This document shows positions 9,619 through 18,642 of a DNA stretch of 64,000 nt, piece after piece. The notes below the pieces were generated by a model. That model was not told where the DNA came from, did not search any database, and saw only the letters and a list, made by a program, of their open reading frames with translations. This DNA is from a bacterium (GTDB taxonomy: Bacteria > Eisenbacteria > RBG-16-71-46 > CAIMUX01): assembly GCA_030431975.1 (NCBI GenBank), contig JAUIHP010000018.1:86938-150937 (forward strand), in the 5' to 3' direction. Numbering within the stretch: position 1 is the first letter of the stretch; each line of letters starts with the position of its first letter. A program made the position numbers and the translations under genes.

Positions 9619-10066
9619 GAAAGTCGGAAGACTATGGGAAAGCGGGCCTTTGGGAAAGCGATCCGGGAAGCTGAGTTGGCGGAATGAAAAAGCGGGCTCG
9701 GCGGAATGAAAACGCCGGCCACGTCCCGCACGGATTCCTGAGGAGGGACAGCTTGGACATGGTGAGGGCCATGTCTTCAGTACGGATCAGTCGGCAGCCA
9801 CTGTGCGAAACCGCAAACCAGATCCGCGTAGATTGGCGAAACCGAAGACTGGGAACACGCGCGGCAGTGCATGAAAGACGCCAAGCCAGGGGGCTCGTCG
9901 GGACTGGCTCAGGTCAGGTTCCTAGTTCGAATCCGCTTCCTCTACTCCATTCCTGCTAAGGTCCGCGCCGGACGGGCCGGCGAGTCATGTAGGAGTCGCC
10001 CCGTCGCCCTGCGTGATACTTCGAACCGGAAAAAAGTTTCGATTTCTGCTAACCTCTTATCTTGCA

Positions 10067-10079
10067 GCAATATAATTGC
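10067..10079 (+). promoter_or_regulatory. TATAAT -10 element within a palindrome upstream of the GNAT gene
   Basis: A perfect inverted repeat, GCAAT-ATA-ATTGC, contains an exact TATAAT at 10071-10076 inside the only AT-rich patch of the intergenic region, about 70 bp before the GNAT start. The -35 position (about 10047-10053) is poor, which suggests an activator-dependent or repressed promoter with the palindrome as operator. Confidence 0.35.
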
Positions 10080-10144
10080 CACTAAGCGAAACCTGACTGA
10101 TTGTTCCAGTAGGTGCCCGCCACCGTTTCCGCTACGGTCCGCAG

Positions 10145-10645
10145 ATGAATCCTGAGCTGGAACTACGTCCCTTCCGACCTGACGACACGGATGCAGCGAT
10201 CGACCTTTGGGTTCGGGCTCGCTGGGATTCACAACCCTGGTTGGAGAAGCGGATGGGGTACAGCGCGCAGCAGGATCGGGCCCAGTTTCGTGACTACATT
10301 TGTCGTAAGTTCGAACTCTGGGTCGCGGATCGAGGAAGCTTCGTCCTCGGGTGGATGGCCCTTTCGAACGGTCAAATCGAGTACCTGTATGTGGATCCGG
10401 TCTTCCACAGAAGGGGAGTCGGAACTGCCCTGCTGCATAAGGCGCGCGAGGCAAACCCGAACCGACTTTCCCTCTACACTCACCAAAGGAATGAGGGCGC
10501 CTGTGCCTTCTACGAATCGAACGGCTTCGTCCCCGTCGAGTACGGGATCAGCCCACCACCGGAGAACGAGCCGGACGTGCGCTATGAGTGGAGTCTGGAC
10601 GGACAGCTGAAGAGGGCCGCCCCACCCGCCCCGAGCCCCAACTGA
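10145..10645 (+). CDS. GNAT-family N-acetyltransferase
   Basis: 166 residues. It has the GNAT fold pattern: an N-terminal strand (LRPFRPDD), a central strand IEYLYVDPVFHRRGVGTALL carrying the acetyl-CoA pyrophosphate loop (R/Q-x-x-G-x-G/A, here RRGVGTA, about residues 98-104), and the closing NEGACAFYESNGFVP motif. It transfers acetyl from acetyl-CoA to an amine; the substrate cannot be told from sequence. It stands alone, 187 bp upstream of htpG, behind the TATAAT-containing palindrome. Confidence 0.88.
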   Translation: MNPELELRPFRPDDTDAAIDLWVRARWDSQPWLEKRMGYSAQQDRAQFRDYICRKFELWVADRGSFVLGWMALSNGQIEYLYVDPVFHRRGVGTALLHKAREANPNRLSLYTHQRNEGACAFYESNGFVPVEYGISPPPENEPDVRYEWSLDGQLKRAAPPAPSPN

Positions 10646-10725
10646 CGTCGGAGATTGGGATGATCGGCAACCGAATGGCTGCTTCCCGCATCCCAACTGT
10701 CGGCGAGCGCTTTTTGAGGAAGGGG

Positions 10726-10754
10726 CTTGCCGGGGGCAAAGCAAACCCCGCAAT
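10726..10754 (+). promoter_or_regulatory. Possible heat-shock (sigma32-like) promoter of htpG
   Basis: CTTGCC (10726-10731) and CCCCGCAA (10746-10753) are separated by 14 bp. The sigma32 pattern is CTTGAAA, 11-15 bp, CCCCAT. The site lies about 80 bp upstream of htpG, a typical heat-shock gene. Match is partial; no CIRCE element is seen. Confidence 0.35.
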
Positions 10755-10831
10755 CTTCGTCCCGCGCCCGAGGGCCGCGACGCGCGAACAGGGAGTCGCG
10801 GTAAACACCCACTACAAAGAGGAGAAAACGG

Positions 10832-12754
10832 ATGTCGACCACGGTCGAGCGTCATGAGTTTCAGGCGGAGGCAAAGCAACTACTGGATCTGATGATCCAC
10901 TCCGTCTATTCCAACAAAGAGATCTTCCTGCGGGAGCTGATCTCCAATGCTTCCGACGCCATCGACAAACGCCGGGTCGCGTCCCTCTCCGACAGCGAGA
11001 TCGAGTTTCCGGCCGAACCTGAGATTCGGATCGAGGTCGATGACGCCAACCGAACCCTGACTTTGATCGACACGGGAATCGGAATGAGCCGATCCGAGGT
11101 CGTCGAGTACATCGGAACCCTGGCCAAGTCGGGAACGAAAGAGTTCCTGGCCAAGATGAAGGAAGCCAAGGAAGCCGGGTCGCCCGAGCTCATCGGACAG
11201 TTCGGAGTTGGCTTCTACTCTTCTTTCCTGGTCGCGGACCGTGTCGATATGACGACCCGCCGGGCCGGAGAAGACACCGCAACGCTCTGGAAGTCGAGCG
11301 GCGACGGCACCTACACGCTGGACGACGCCGAACGCGACGAGGCCGGGACCTCGATCACGCTTCATCTCAAACCGGCCGACGAAGAGAACGGCCTCGACGA
11401 CTTCACCAAGGAATGGAAGATCCGCGAGATCGTCAAGAAGTACTCCGACTTCGTGACCTACCCCGTGAAGATGGAGATCGAGCGCACCGAGGGCGAGGGC
11501 GACGAAGTCAAGACCGTCCGTGAGATGGAAACCCTCAACTCGATGAAGGCCATCTGGGCCCGAGACCCCGGCGAGGTCGAGGACGACGAGTACAACGAAT
11601 TCTACAAGCACATCTCACATGACTGGACGGATCCGCTGACCCGCATCCGGTTCAAGGCAGAGGGAACGCTCGAGTACACAATGTTGCTCTTCATCCCTTC
11701 GCAGGCGCCGATGGATCTCTTCCAGTTTCAGCAGCGACGCGGGGTCAATCTCTACGTAAAGCGCATCTTCATCATGGATGACTGTGAAGATCTGGTTCCG
11801 ACCCATCTCCGCTTCGTTCGCGGCGTCGTCGATTCGGAGGACCTCTCACTCAACATCTCGCGTGAGATTCTGCAACAGGACCGCCAGATCCAACTCATGC
11901 GCAAGCAGCTCGAGAAGAAGGTTCTGAGCGAGATCGAGCGTCTGAAGAGAGACGACAAGGAGAAATTCCAGACGTTCTGGCAGCACTTCGGCGCTGTTCT
12001 CAAAGAAGGGATCTTTGGAGGCTTCGGCCAAAGTGAGAACGCCGAGCAGATCCTCTCTCTTTGCCTTTTCGATTCGACGAAAGAAGAGCGGGTCACCCTG
12101 AGTGACTACGTCTCACGCATGCAGTCCGGCCAGGAGAAGATCTACTACATGACGGGAGAGAACCGCGAGGTTCTCAGCCACTCTCCGCATCTGGAGGCTT
12201 ACAAGAAGAAGGAGTTGGAGGTCCTGTTCCTGACCGATCCGGTCGACGAGGTCTGGACGGGATCGATGCCGCCGAAGTACCAGGACTACGAGTTCGAGTC
12301 CGTGGGCAAAGGCTCTGCAGATCTGGGAAGCGAAGAGGAGAAGAAGGAAGCCGAGGAGAAACTCGACAAGCAGAAGGACGAGTTCGGCTCCCTGCTCGAA
12401 GCGCTTCAGAAGCACCTGGACGACGACGTCAAGGAAGTGCGGCTCTCACGACGGCTCACGGAGTCGCCGGCCTGTCTGGTCGGCGACGAGCACGACATGA
12501 CGCCTCAGATGGAGCAGATGCTAAAAAGCATGGGGCGGGATCCCGGCAAGCAGAAGCGCATTCTCGAACTCAATCCCGATCACCCGATTCTCGGTTCTCT
12601 GAAGAAAGCGTTCAGTGAGAATGCGGACGACGCGCAGATCGCAGACTATGCCCACCTCATCCACGGTCAGGCGACTTTGGCCGAAGGTGGAAAGCTGGCC
12701 GATCCGGCGCGTTTCAGCCGGCTGCTTACGGAGCTGATGACGAAGGCCATGTAG
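10832..12754 (+). CDS. htpG: Molecular chaperone HtpG (Hsp90)
   Basis: 640 residues, close to the bacterial Hsp90 length. The GHKL ATPase domain shows EIFLRELISNASDA, the DTGIGM nucleotide motif, GQFGVGFYS and GTSITLHL. The middle domain has the conserved catalytic-loop Arg region (SLNISREILQQDR), and the C-terminal dimerisation domain is complete, ending near NPDHPIL. It is an ATP-dependent cytoplasmic chaperone. The ATG at 10832 has an excellent AGGAG eight bases upstream. An APH-like kinase gene follows 54 bp later on the same strand and may be co-transcribed. Confidence 0.98.
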   Translation: MSTTVERHEFQAEAKQLLDLMIHSVYSNKEIFLRELISNASDAIDKRRVASLSDSEIEFPAEPEIRIEVDDANRTLTLIDTGIGMSRSEVVEYIGTLAKSGTKEFLAKMKEAKEAGSPELIGQFGVGFYSSFLVADRVDMTTRRAGEDTATLWKSSGDGTYTLDDAERDEAGTSITLHLKPADEENGLDDFTKEWKIREIVKKYSDFVTYPVKMEIERTEGEGDEVKTVREMETLNSMKAIWARDPGEVEDDEYNEFYKHISHDWTDPLTRIRFKAEGTLEYTMLLFIPSQAPMDLFQFQQRRGVNLYVKRIFIMDDCEDLVPTHLRFVRGVVDSEDLSLNISREILQQDRQIQLMRKQLEKKVLSEIERLKRDDKEKFQTFWQHFGAVLKEGIFGGFGQSENAEQILSLCLFDSTKEERVTLSDYVSRMQSGQEKIYYMTGENREVLSHSPHLEAYKKKELEVLFLTDPVDEVWTGSMPPKYQDYEFESVGKGSADLGSEEEKKEAEEKLDKQKDEFGSLLEALQKHLDDDVKEVRLSRRLTESPACLVGDEHDMTPQMEQMLKSMGRDPGKQKRILELNPDHPILGSLKKAFSENADDAQIADYAHLIHGQATLAEGGKLADPARFSRLLTELMTKAM

Positions 12755-12808
12755 CTCCACCGTAGGGGTTCAGCCCCAGGGGTCCGGCCGTAGGGAAAGT
12801 GAAGGAAC

Positions 12809-13795
12809 ATGGAAGAATCGGTCGCTCGGCTGTTCACCGACGACATCAGGGAAGAAGCCGCTCGTGCCTTTGGCGCCGGCGGTGATTCCCTGGAATCGCT
12901 CGGGGACTTCGAAAGCTACGTCTACGGCTATGAAGCGGACGGAGAAAATCGGGTTCTTCGAATCACACATCCCTCCCACCGAAGTGCGGAGCAGATCGAG
13001 GCGGAACTGCATTGGGTCGAGTATCTGGCCGAGAGAGGCGTTCGCTTCGCAAGACCGGTCCGCACCCGAAGTGGGAGTTGGACCCACACCGTCGACCGCG
13101 GCGAGGCAGTGTTTCACGCCTGCGCCTTCGAACGCGTTCCCGGTCGCATGCCGACCGCCGCGGACTTCGGCCCCGAACTCTTCACGGAGTGGGGTCGCTT
13201 CCTCGGTCGAACCCATGCCCTGACCCGGGACTACGAACCCCCTTCCGGTACGGAGACCCGGTACTCGTGGTCCGACGATCCCTACATCCAAAAGGGGCGT
13301 TCGTGGATTCCTGAAGTAGACGGCCACCTTCGCGATCAGTGGACCCGAACTTTCGACGAAATGGGACGACTTCCCCAGGATCGAGATTCCTTCGGTATCT
13401 GCCACACCGATCTGCACCCGTACAACTTCCATGTCCACGAGGGCCGCATCTTCGGGTTCGACACCGATGACTGTTCCTACAACTGGTTCGTCGAAGACCT
13501 GAGTTCGGTCTTCTACTACGGGACGGGACACGAAGGGGCCGGGAAGGATCGACAGGAGTTCTTCAGCTGGGCCTGGCCGGCGTTTTGGCGAGCCTACAAA
13601 GCCGAGCACAACCTCGATCCGATCTGGCTGGATCGAATTCACCTCTTCCAACGCGCGCGCGTCCTCACCCTCTTCGCGCTTCTGCACATGAAGTTCGAAC
13701 CGGGCGACGAAGAGCGGGAGCCCTACCTTCCGAAGCTGCGCCGTTTGCTGGAACGCGACGGGACCATCCTCGACTTCAACTACGAAGACGTTTGA
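12809..13795 (+). CDS. APH-fold (aminoglycoside phosphotransferase / SrkA-like) kinase
   Basis: 328 residues. The choline/aminoglycoside kinase signature is clear: the catalytic loop CHTDLHPYNFHV (about residues 195-206) and the metal-binding FGFDTDDC (about 212-219). The N-lobe has a VYGYEADGENRVLRI strand. Family members phosphorylate small molecules such as homoserine, choline or aminoglycosides, or proteins (SrkA). The substrate here is unknown; resistance should not be assumed. It follows htpG on the same strand, which could hint at a stress role. A long frame on the opposite strand is an antisense shadow. Confidence 0.85.
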   Translation: MEESVARLFTDDIREEAARAFGAGGDSLESLGDFESYVYGYEADGENRVLRITHPSHRSAEQIEAELHWVEYLAERGVRFARPVRTRSGSWTHTVDRGEAVFHACAFERVPGRMPTAADFGPELFTEWGRFLGRTHALTRDYEPPSGTETRYSWSDDPYIQKGRSWIPEVDGHLRDQWTRTFDEMGRLPQDRDSFGICHTDLHPYNFHVHEGRIFGFDTDDCSYNWFVEDLSSVFYYGTGHEGAGKDRQEFFSWAWPAFWRAYKAEHNLDPIWLDRIHLFQRARVLTLFALLHMKFEPGDEEREPYLPKLRRLLERDGTILDFNYEDV

Positions 13796-13851
13796 CGCGA
13801 ACAAGCAAGAGGATCAGAAGCGGCTGCGCTCCGACCCTCATCGAGATCCGC

Positions 13852-15267
13852 CTAGGCGACCTGTAGCTGCTTCTTCTCGTGCTCCTCGTGCAGGTCGAGA
13901 TAGGCCACACGGTAGGCCTCAGCCATCGTCGGAAAGTTGAAGATGCTTTCCGCGAAACAACTGACCGGACTTCCGGACATCATCGCCATCTGCCCGACGT
14001 GAACGAGTTCGGTCGCTCCTTCACCGATGATGTGAACACCGAGCAACTTGCCGGTGGCGACGTCGGCCACGATCTTGAGCATCCCGTAGGTCTCGCCGGC
14101 GATCTGTCCGCGAGCGAGTTCTCCGAACTCCGCGCGACCGACCGCGACGTGCTCATAACGTTCCCAGGCCTCGGCCTCGGTCAATCCGACACTCGAGATC
14201 TCCGGAATCGTGTAGATGCCCGTCGGGATCATCTCCTGCGAGTCACCCAGGTCGAGTCCGAGCGCATGTCGCGCCGCACGACGTCCCTGCTCCATGGACG
14301 AGGAGACCAGCGACGGCGGACCGATGATGTCGCCGCAGGCATAGACGCCGGGGACGCTCGTGCGCAGGAACTCGTCGACTTTGACGTGGCCCCGGTCCGT
14401 CAGCTCGAGGCCGATCTTGTTTGCTCCAACACCTTCCAGATTGGGAACGCGGCCCAGGGCACAAAGTGCTTTGTCGGCACGGCGCTTCTGCCCGCCGTCG
14501 GTCTCGACCTCGACGGCATCGAACCCGTTCCACTCCATCCGGGCCACTCGATCCTGGCCGATGTACTCCCCTCCCATCGCCTGAAAGTCTTTGACGAAGC
14601 GGTCCGTGAGGTCTTCCTCCAGGAAGAAGAGCGGCCGGGGAGCTTTGTCGATCATCGTCACCTTGACGCCGAGCGCGGCGAAAATGGACGCGTACTCCGA
14701 TGCGATGACTCCGCCGCCCAGGACGATGAGAGAGTCCGGCAGATAGGTCATGGAAAGGATGGAATCGCTGTCGTAGATGCGCTCGTGATCGATCGGTATG
14801 CCCGGAGGGCGACGAGGCTGGGAGCCCGCAGCAAGAATGATCGTGTTCCCGCGAACAACCCGCTTCTGTCCGCTCGGTGATTGCACCTCGATTTCGTTCG
14901 GGCCGAGAAAACGGCCTCGGCCGTGGGCGATCTCGACACCATTGCGCTCGAGTTGGTTTGTCATGTACCGAACATGGCCGTCAATGACACGATCGAGGCT
15001 CAGCATCAACGAGTCGATGCGCATGTTCTCGGGAATCTCCATGTTGCTGGAGAGCGCGGTCGTGCGGCGCTGGAACCGCCGCATGATGAGAGTGGTTTCC
15101 CGCATCGTCTTGCTGGGAATCGTGCCGCGGTGAACGCAGGCGCCCCCGAGGGTGCGGCTCTTTTCGATGAGGAGGCAGCTCTTCCCGCTCTTGCGCGCCT
15201 GAATGGCGGCTTTCTGGCCGGCAGGACCGGAGCCGATGATGACAAAGTCGAAAGATTCCGTGCTCAT
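13852..15267 (-). CDS. sthA: Soluble pyridine nucleotide transhydrogenase
   Basis: 471 residues, the size of SthA. The FAD-binding GSGPAG motif is at residues 12-17, followed by GGACVHRGTIPSK (41-53). In that block the second redox Cys of lipoamide-dehydrogenase relatives is Thr, the hallmark of SthA. The NAD(P)-binding ILAAGSQPRRP and GGGVIASEYASIFAALG motifs and a C-terminal dimerisation domain follow. It balances NADPH and NADH in the cytoplasm. Its ATG overlaps the stop of the HDOD gene by 4 bp (ATGA), so the two are translationally coupled. Confidence 0.93.
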   Translation of the reverse strand: MSTESFDFVIIGSGPAGQKAAIQARKSGKSCLLIEKSRTLGGACVHRGTIPSKTMRETTLIMRRFQRRTTALSSNMEIPENMRIDSLMLSLDRVIDGHVRYMTNQLERNGVEIAHGRGRFLGPNEIEVQSPSGQKRVVRGNTIILAAGSQPRRPPGIPIDHERIYDSDSILSMTYLPDSLIVLGGGVIASEYASIFAALGVKVTMIDKAPRPLFFLEEDLTDRFVKDFQAMGGEYIGQDRVARMEWNGFDAVEVETDGGQKRRADKALCALGRVPNLEGVGANKIGLELTDRGHVKVDEFLRTSVPGVYACGDIIGPPSLVSSSMEQGRRAARHALGLDLGDSQEMIPTGIYTIPEISSVGLTEAEAWERYEHVAVGRAEFGELARGQIAGETYGMLKIVADVATGKLLGVHIIGEGATELVHVGQMAMMSGSPVSCFAESIFNFPTMAEAYRVAYLDLHEEHEKKQLQVA

Positions 15268-16325
15268 ACAAAAAGCTCCATCGTTTCGCGAACGTCATCG
15301 GATCGGGAGAGCAATTCATCGACGTCGTCGGGATAGAGGTCCAACTCACCGAATGCAGGCTGCGACTTGAGCGCGTCGCGTCTGACGTCCGCTCCGGACT
15401 CGACATCCTCTCCCGATTCACTGCCGACCGGACGGCCCCCGTTTGCCTCAGCATCACCGCCCGCGCCTTCGACGAGTTCCAAATCGACATCAGGAATCGG
15501 CCCGACCTGACCCGGTTGAAGATCGCCCTGGCATAGGCTGAGAGCCGGTTGTGCCTCTTGCGCGGCTTCCGCGCCGGACTGCGGCGCCCCCTGGGACTTT
15601 CCGTCGTCCAGCAGATAACCGGCCAGGGCGTCTGCAAGAATGGCGACACGGGCGTCATCCCCGTACTGCGGGGCCTGCGCGTACATGTGGTGGTAGTAGA
15701 TGGATTCGACGACCAGATCCGGGAGGCCCCAGGAACCGGCCATACGCGCACCCACGGTGGCGTGGTATTCCTCCGCCAGACTCCAGGCGACTTCCTTGGG
15801 AATCTCGTAGCCGAGTTCGTCGCAGATCTCCTGTGTGGTCTGAAGGAGAATCGGAAAGCCGACGTTCTGTAGCAGACCGCACAGCAACGCGCTCTCTGCC
15901 GACTTTCGACGCATGCGCCCGATCTCTCGGGCGAAGGCGCCGGCCGCTGCCGCGCGGCGCCACAGATACCGGACCTCGTCCTCGTGACCTGGAACTTTGA
16001 ACGCTACAGACTTTGCGGCCAGGGCAACCGCCAGATCGGCAATGACTCTCATACCCAGGCGACTGATGGCCTGCTGCAAAGAGACGATCTGGACGCTGGG
16101 CAGGTAGAGCGGAGAATTCGCGACCCGCAGCAGATGGGCGGCCAGGGCCTGATCACCATGGATCAGCTCCGAGAGTTCGGTCCCGCTCGTTTCCATCGAA
16201 CGCGTCAGCTCGATGACCTGGGTCACGACGGTCGAAAGGACCGGCATCTGCAGCTCGCCCTCGACGATCTTGCGCTCGAGCATGGTTCGGACGGTGGCAG
16301 TGACGTTGGAATCCGGCGCAGTCAT
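15264..16325 (-). CDS. HDOD-domain signalling protein
   Basis: 353 residues. The HDOD domain spans about residues 20-235 (MPVLSTVVTQVIEL, DQALAAHLLRVANSPLY, QQAISRLGMRVI, LLCGLLQNVGFPILLQ). HDOD is an HD-superfamily fold lacking the full metal site, and acts as a regulatory adaptor in bacterial signalling. From about 250 to the end the protein is Ala/Gly/Glu-rich and probably disordered. The ATG at 16325 has GGAGGA before it. The tail overlaps sthA by 4 bp. Pairing a signalling adaptor with a redox enzyme is odd and may reflect co-regulation only. Confidence 0.87.
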   Translation of the reverse strand: MTAPDSNVTATVRTMLERKIVEGELQMPVLSTVVTQVIELTRSMETSGTELSELIHGDQALAAHLLRVANSPLYLPSVQIVSLQQAISRLGMRVIADLAVALAAKSVAFKVPGHEDEVRYLWRRAAAAGAFAREIGRMRRKSAESALLCGLLQNVGFPILLQTTQEICDELGYEIPKEVAWSLAEEYHATVGARMAGSWGLPDLVVESIYYHHMYAQAPQYGDDARVAILADALAGYLLDDGKSQGAPQSGAEAAQEAQPALSLCQGDLQPGQVGPIPDVDLELVEGAGGDAEANGGRPVGSESGEDVESGADVRRDALKSQPAFGELDLYPDDVDELLSRSDDVRETMELFV

Positions 16326-16503
16326 GAGCGGTCCTCCTCCTTCCGGTCTTCGGCTGGTCGGCGGGTGTTACTTGAGGGAAGGCCGACACTTCGGGACGGA
16401 CGACCGTCAGATGGCCGTTTGTGCGTAGGAAGAAAGTTCCCTGGTACACCCACTCCCGAAACCCCTGACTCCTTGCGGCGGGGCTCCGGGGAGGCCGGGA
16501 ATC

Positions 16504-17685
16504 TCAGTAGCAGACTCCGGCTTCACGAGCCGCGGCCTCCACGGCTTGGGCGACCTTCACCGGTACGGATCGGTCGAAGGCCTCGGGAAGAATGCGTCCC
16601 CGGGTCGGCTCCGGGATGCAGCCGACCAAAGCGTCGATGGCAGCCTGCTTCATCGAATCGGTGAAGCGCGTGGCGCGCGCTGCCAGGGCACCGCGAAACA
16701 GACCGGGGAATGCGAGGACGTTGTTGACCTGATTGGGATAGTCGCTGCGGCCGGTTCCGACGATGGCCGCCCCGGCCACGACCGCCGCCGCCGGATCGAT
16801 CTCCGGGATGGGATTCGCCATGGCCAGGATGACCGGCTTCGAGGCCATCCGCCGGACGTCATCACCGTTCAGTAGGCCGCCCCGGCTGACTCCGACGAAG
16901 ACATGGGCGCCTTCCAACGCGTCCCGCAGCGAACCGGTTTCCCCGTCCGGATTGGTTCTTCGCGCCAGGGTCTCTTTGACGTCGTCCTGCCTGTCGCGAC
17001 CTGGGGCGAGGATGCCGCGGGAGTCGCAGATCCGCACCTGGCCGACCGCGGCTCCCCGGTTTTGATCCCCTTCCGGAACCATCAGGTGGGCGATGGCGCG
17101 ACCGGCCGCTCCGGCGCCGCTGATCACGACCTTGAGGTCGGTCATGTCCCGGCCGAGAACCTTGACCGCGTTGCGCATGGCCGCGACAAGAACGATCGCG
17201 GTCCCGTGCTGGTCGTCGTGAAGGACCGGGATACCGATGTCCTGCAACCGGTCTTCGATCTCGAAGGCACGGGGCGCGGAGATGTCTTCCAGATTGATCC
17301 CGCCGTAGCTCGGCGCGATCGCTTTGACGACGGAAACGATCTCGTCGGGCTCGCGAGCGTCCAAAACGACCGGAACCGCGTCGACGCCGGCAAACTCCCG
17401 GAAGAGCGCCGCCTTGCCCTCCATTACGGGCAGAGCTGCCATCGGGCCGATGTCACCGAGTCCGAGAACCGCCGATCCATCCGAAACGACGGCTACGGTT
17501 CGGCCTTTCCAGGTGAGGTCCCAGGCGGCTCCCGGATCTTCCGCGATGGCTTCGCTCGGTCGCGCCACGCCCGGGGTGTAGGCCACGCTCAGGTCTTCCT
17601 GAGACTCCAGGCGCATCCGCGAGCGGACCTCGATCTTGCCCTGAGTCTCGCGATGCCGGGCCAACGAACGCTCATAGATATCCAC
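16504..17685 (-). CDS. NAD(P)-dependent malic enzyme
   Basis: 393 residues, the short bacterial malic enzyme without a phosphotransacetylase extension. Key features are the catalytic Tyr in VAYTPGVA (about 35-42), SDGSAVLGLGDIG, the catalytic Lys in MEGKAALF, the HDDQHGTA metal/substrate block and the GAGAAGRAI nucleotide-binding loop. It decarboxylates malate to pyruvate. The GTG at 17685 is preceded by AGGGAG. The preference for NAD or NADP is not certain from sequence. It is same-strand with the HDOD and sthA genes but separated by 178 bp. Confidence 0.93.
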   Translation of the reverse strand: MDIYERSLARHRETQGKIEVRSRMRLESQEDLSVAYTPGVARPSEAIAEDPGAAWDLTWKGRTVAVVSDGSAVLGLGDIGPMAALPVMEGKAALFREFAGVDAVPVVLDAREPDEIVSVVKAIAPSYGGINLEDISAPRAFEIEDRLQDIGIPVLHDDQHGTAIVLVAAMRNAVKVLGRDMTDLKVVISGAGAAGRAIAHLMVPEGDQNRGAAVGQVRICDSRGILAPGRDRQDDVKETLARRTNPDGETGSLRDALEGAHVFVGVSRGGLLNGDDVRRMASKPVILAMANPIPEIDPAAAVVAGAAIVGTGRSDYPNQVNNVLAFPGLFRGALAARATRFTDSMKQAAIDALVGCIPEPTRGRILPEAFDRSVPVKVAQAVEAAAREAGVCY

Positions 17686-17814
17686 GCCGAACTCCCTTCG
17701 ATGCGACGCATCCCACGCGCGTCGGGCCGTCCGCCGGGAGGGGCATCCAAACGCCGAACCCGGGCCTCGCGCCGAACCGACGTACCCTGCGAGCCGGCTT
17801 GCGAGATCCCAAGT

Positions 17815-18642
17815 TCATCCGCTCGCGTCGGGGGCAGGCTCCTTTTGACGCTGAGGAATCTCTCCCTGGAGAGCTCCCTTCACGATGTCTTTTACGTCCG
17901 AAGCGAACTTCTTCCGAAGGATCCAGTCGAGAAACTCGGGATCCTCGGCCGCGACTTTTCGCAGGGACTCGCCCTTGTGGATCCCGAAATTGAAGACCGG
18001 CTCTCCGTTCTTCCAGAGAAAACGACGCTCGCTGTCGACGAAACGGGAATCCCTTCGGTTGAACGCAGCGTCCAACGCCGGGACGTCGGTCGGGAGGTCG
18101 GGGTAGCGTTCGAGCTGGGCGAGCAGGACCTGCCACGTCGCGGCCGCGTCGGCGAGAGCTCCGTGGGCGCCTTCCAGCTCATCGTTGCAGTAGAAACGGA
18201 AGGCAGCCGTCAGGTCCCGCGGCTCCCTCTTGTGAAAGATGGCCTGCGCGTCGACCAGGCGGACATCCTTCTCGTAGTCCCAGGCGATGTCCAGCCGACG
18301 GAACTCCGCGCGAAGAAGGGGAAGATCGAAGCGGCGGTGGTTGAAGCCGCACAAGTCCGCGTCGCGCAGAAAGTCGAGAACGTCCTCGCCGATGTCTTTG
18401 AAACTCGGAGCGCCCTTCACCCGCTCGGCGTCGATTCCGTGGACGGCGGTGGACTCTTCCGGGATCCCGACCCCCGGATCGACGAGAGTGTGAAACTGAT
18501 GGCGGGCGCCGTTGGGAGCCACCCGGATGAGCGCGATCTCGACGATCCGGTCGAGCTCGGCATCCAGTCCCGTCGCTTCCAGGTCCAGAGTGACCAACGG
18601 CCGTGAGAGCTGTAACTTCCCTAGAGAGACGGTGTTCGTCAT
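17815..18642 (-). CDS. DnaQ-like 3'-5' exonuclease with C-terminal DUF3820-like module
   Basis: 275 residues. The DEDDh motifs are all visible: Asp20 and Glu22 in TLDLEATG (Exo I), the Asp in CGFNHRRFDLPLL (Exo II), and His and Asp in HGALADA (Exo III). The last 60 residues (FNFGIHKGESL..., EFLDWILRK) resemble the DUF3820 module often appended to such exonucleases. It probably acts in nucleic-acid repair or RNA/DNA trimming rather than as the replicative epsilon subunit. The ATG at 18642 is chosen for its AAGGAGA at ideal spacing; a TTG 27 bp upstream is weaker. Confidence 0.88.
   Translation of the reverse strand: MTNTVSLGKLQLSRPLVTLDLEATGLDAELDRIVEIALIRVAPNGARHQFHTLVDPGVGIPEESTAVHGIDAERVKGAPSFKDIGEDVLDFLRDADLCGFNHRRFDLPLLRAEFRRLDIAWDYEKDVRLVDAQAIFHKREPRDLTAAFRFYCNDELEGAHGALADAAATWQVLLAQLERYPDLPTDVPALDAAFNRRDSRFVDSERRFLWKNGEPVFNFGIHKGESLRKVAAEDPEFLDWILRKKFASDVKDIVKGALQGEIPQRQKEPAPDASG

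Larger units (their letters stand above)
9537..10144. other. Gene-free interval between queF and the GNAT gene, with nested inverted repeats
   Basis: No convincing coding frame. It holds the queF-leader hairpin, a 13-bp direct repeat (GGCGGAATGAAAA at 9678-9690 and 9700-9712), and a run of inverted repeats. These are GACATGG/CCATGTC (9756-9775); an alternative nested set 9775-9781 with 9841-9847, 9783-9788 with 9821-9826, and 9804-9807 with 9812-9815; then AGCCAG/CTGGCT (9884-9909) and GTCCG/CGGAC (9961-9973). A T-loop-like GTTCGAATCC at 9925 does not form a cloverleaf. The stretch 10020-10090 is distinctly AT-richer and probably holds the GNAT promoter. A structured RNA is possible but unproven. 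Confidence 0.4.

Noticed and set aside
9925..9961. T-loop-like GTTCGAATCC followed by a CCA, suggestive of a tRNA or tmRNA 3' end
   Set aside because: The five bases on each side of the loop do not pair and no matching 5' acceptor strand, D arm or tag frame is found upstream.
10880..11611. 243-codon frame opposite htpG
   Set aside because: Antisense to a strongly conserved gene; the composition follows the codon bias of htpG.
12770..13804. 344-codon frame on the minus strand
   Set aside because: It is a shadow of the APH-fold kinase gene, with no recognisable motif.
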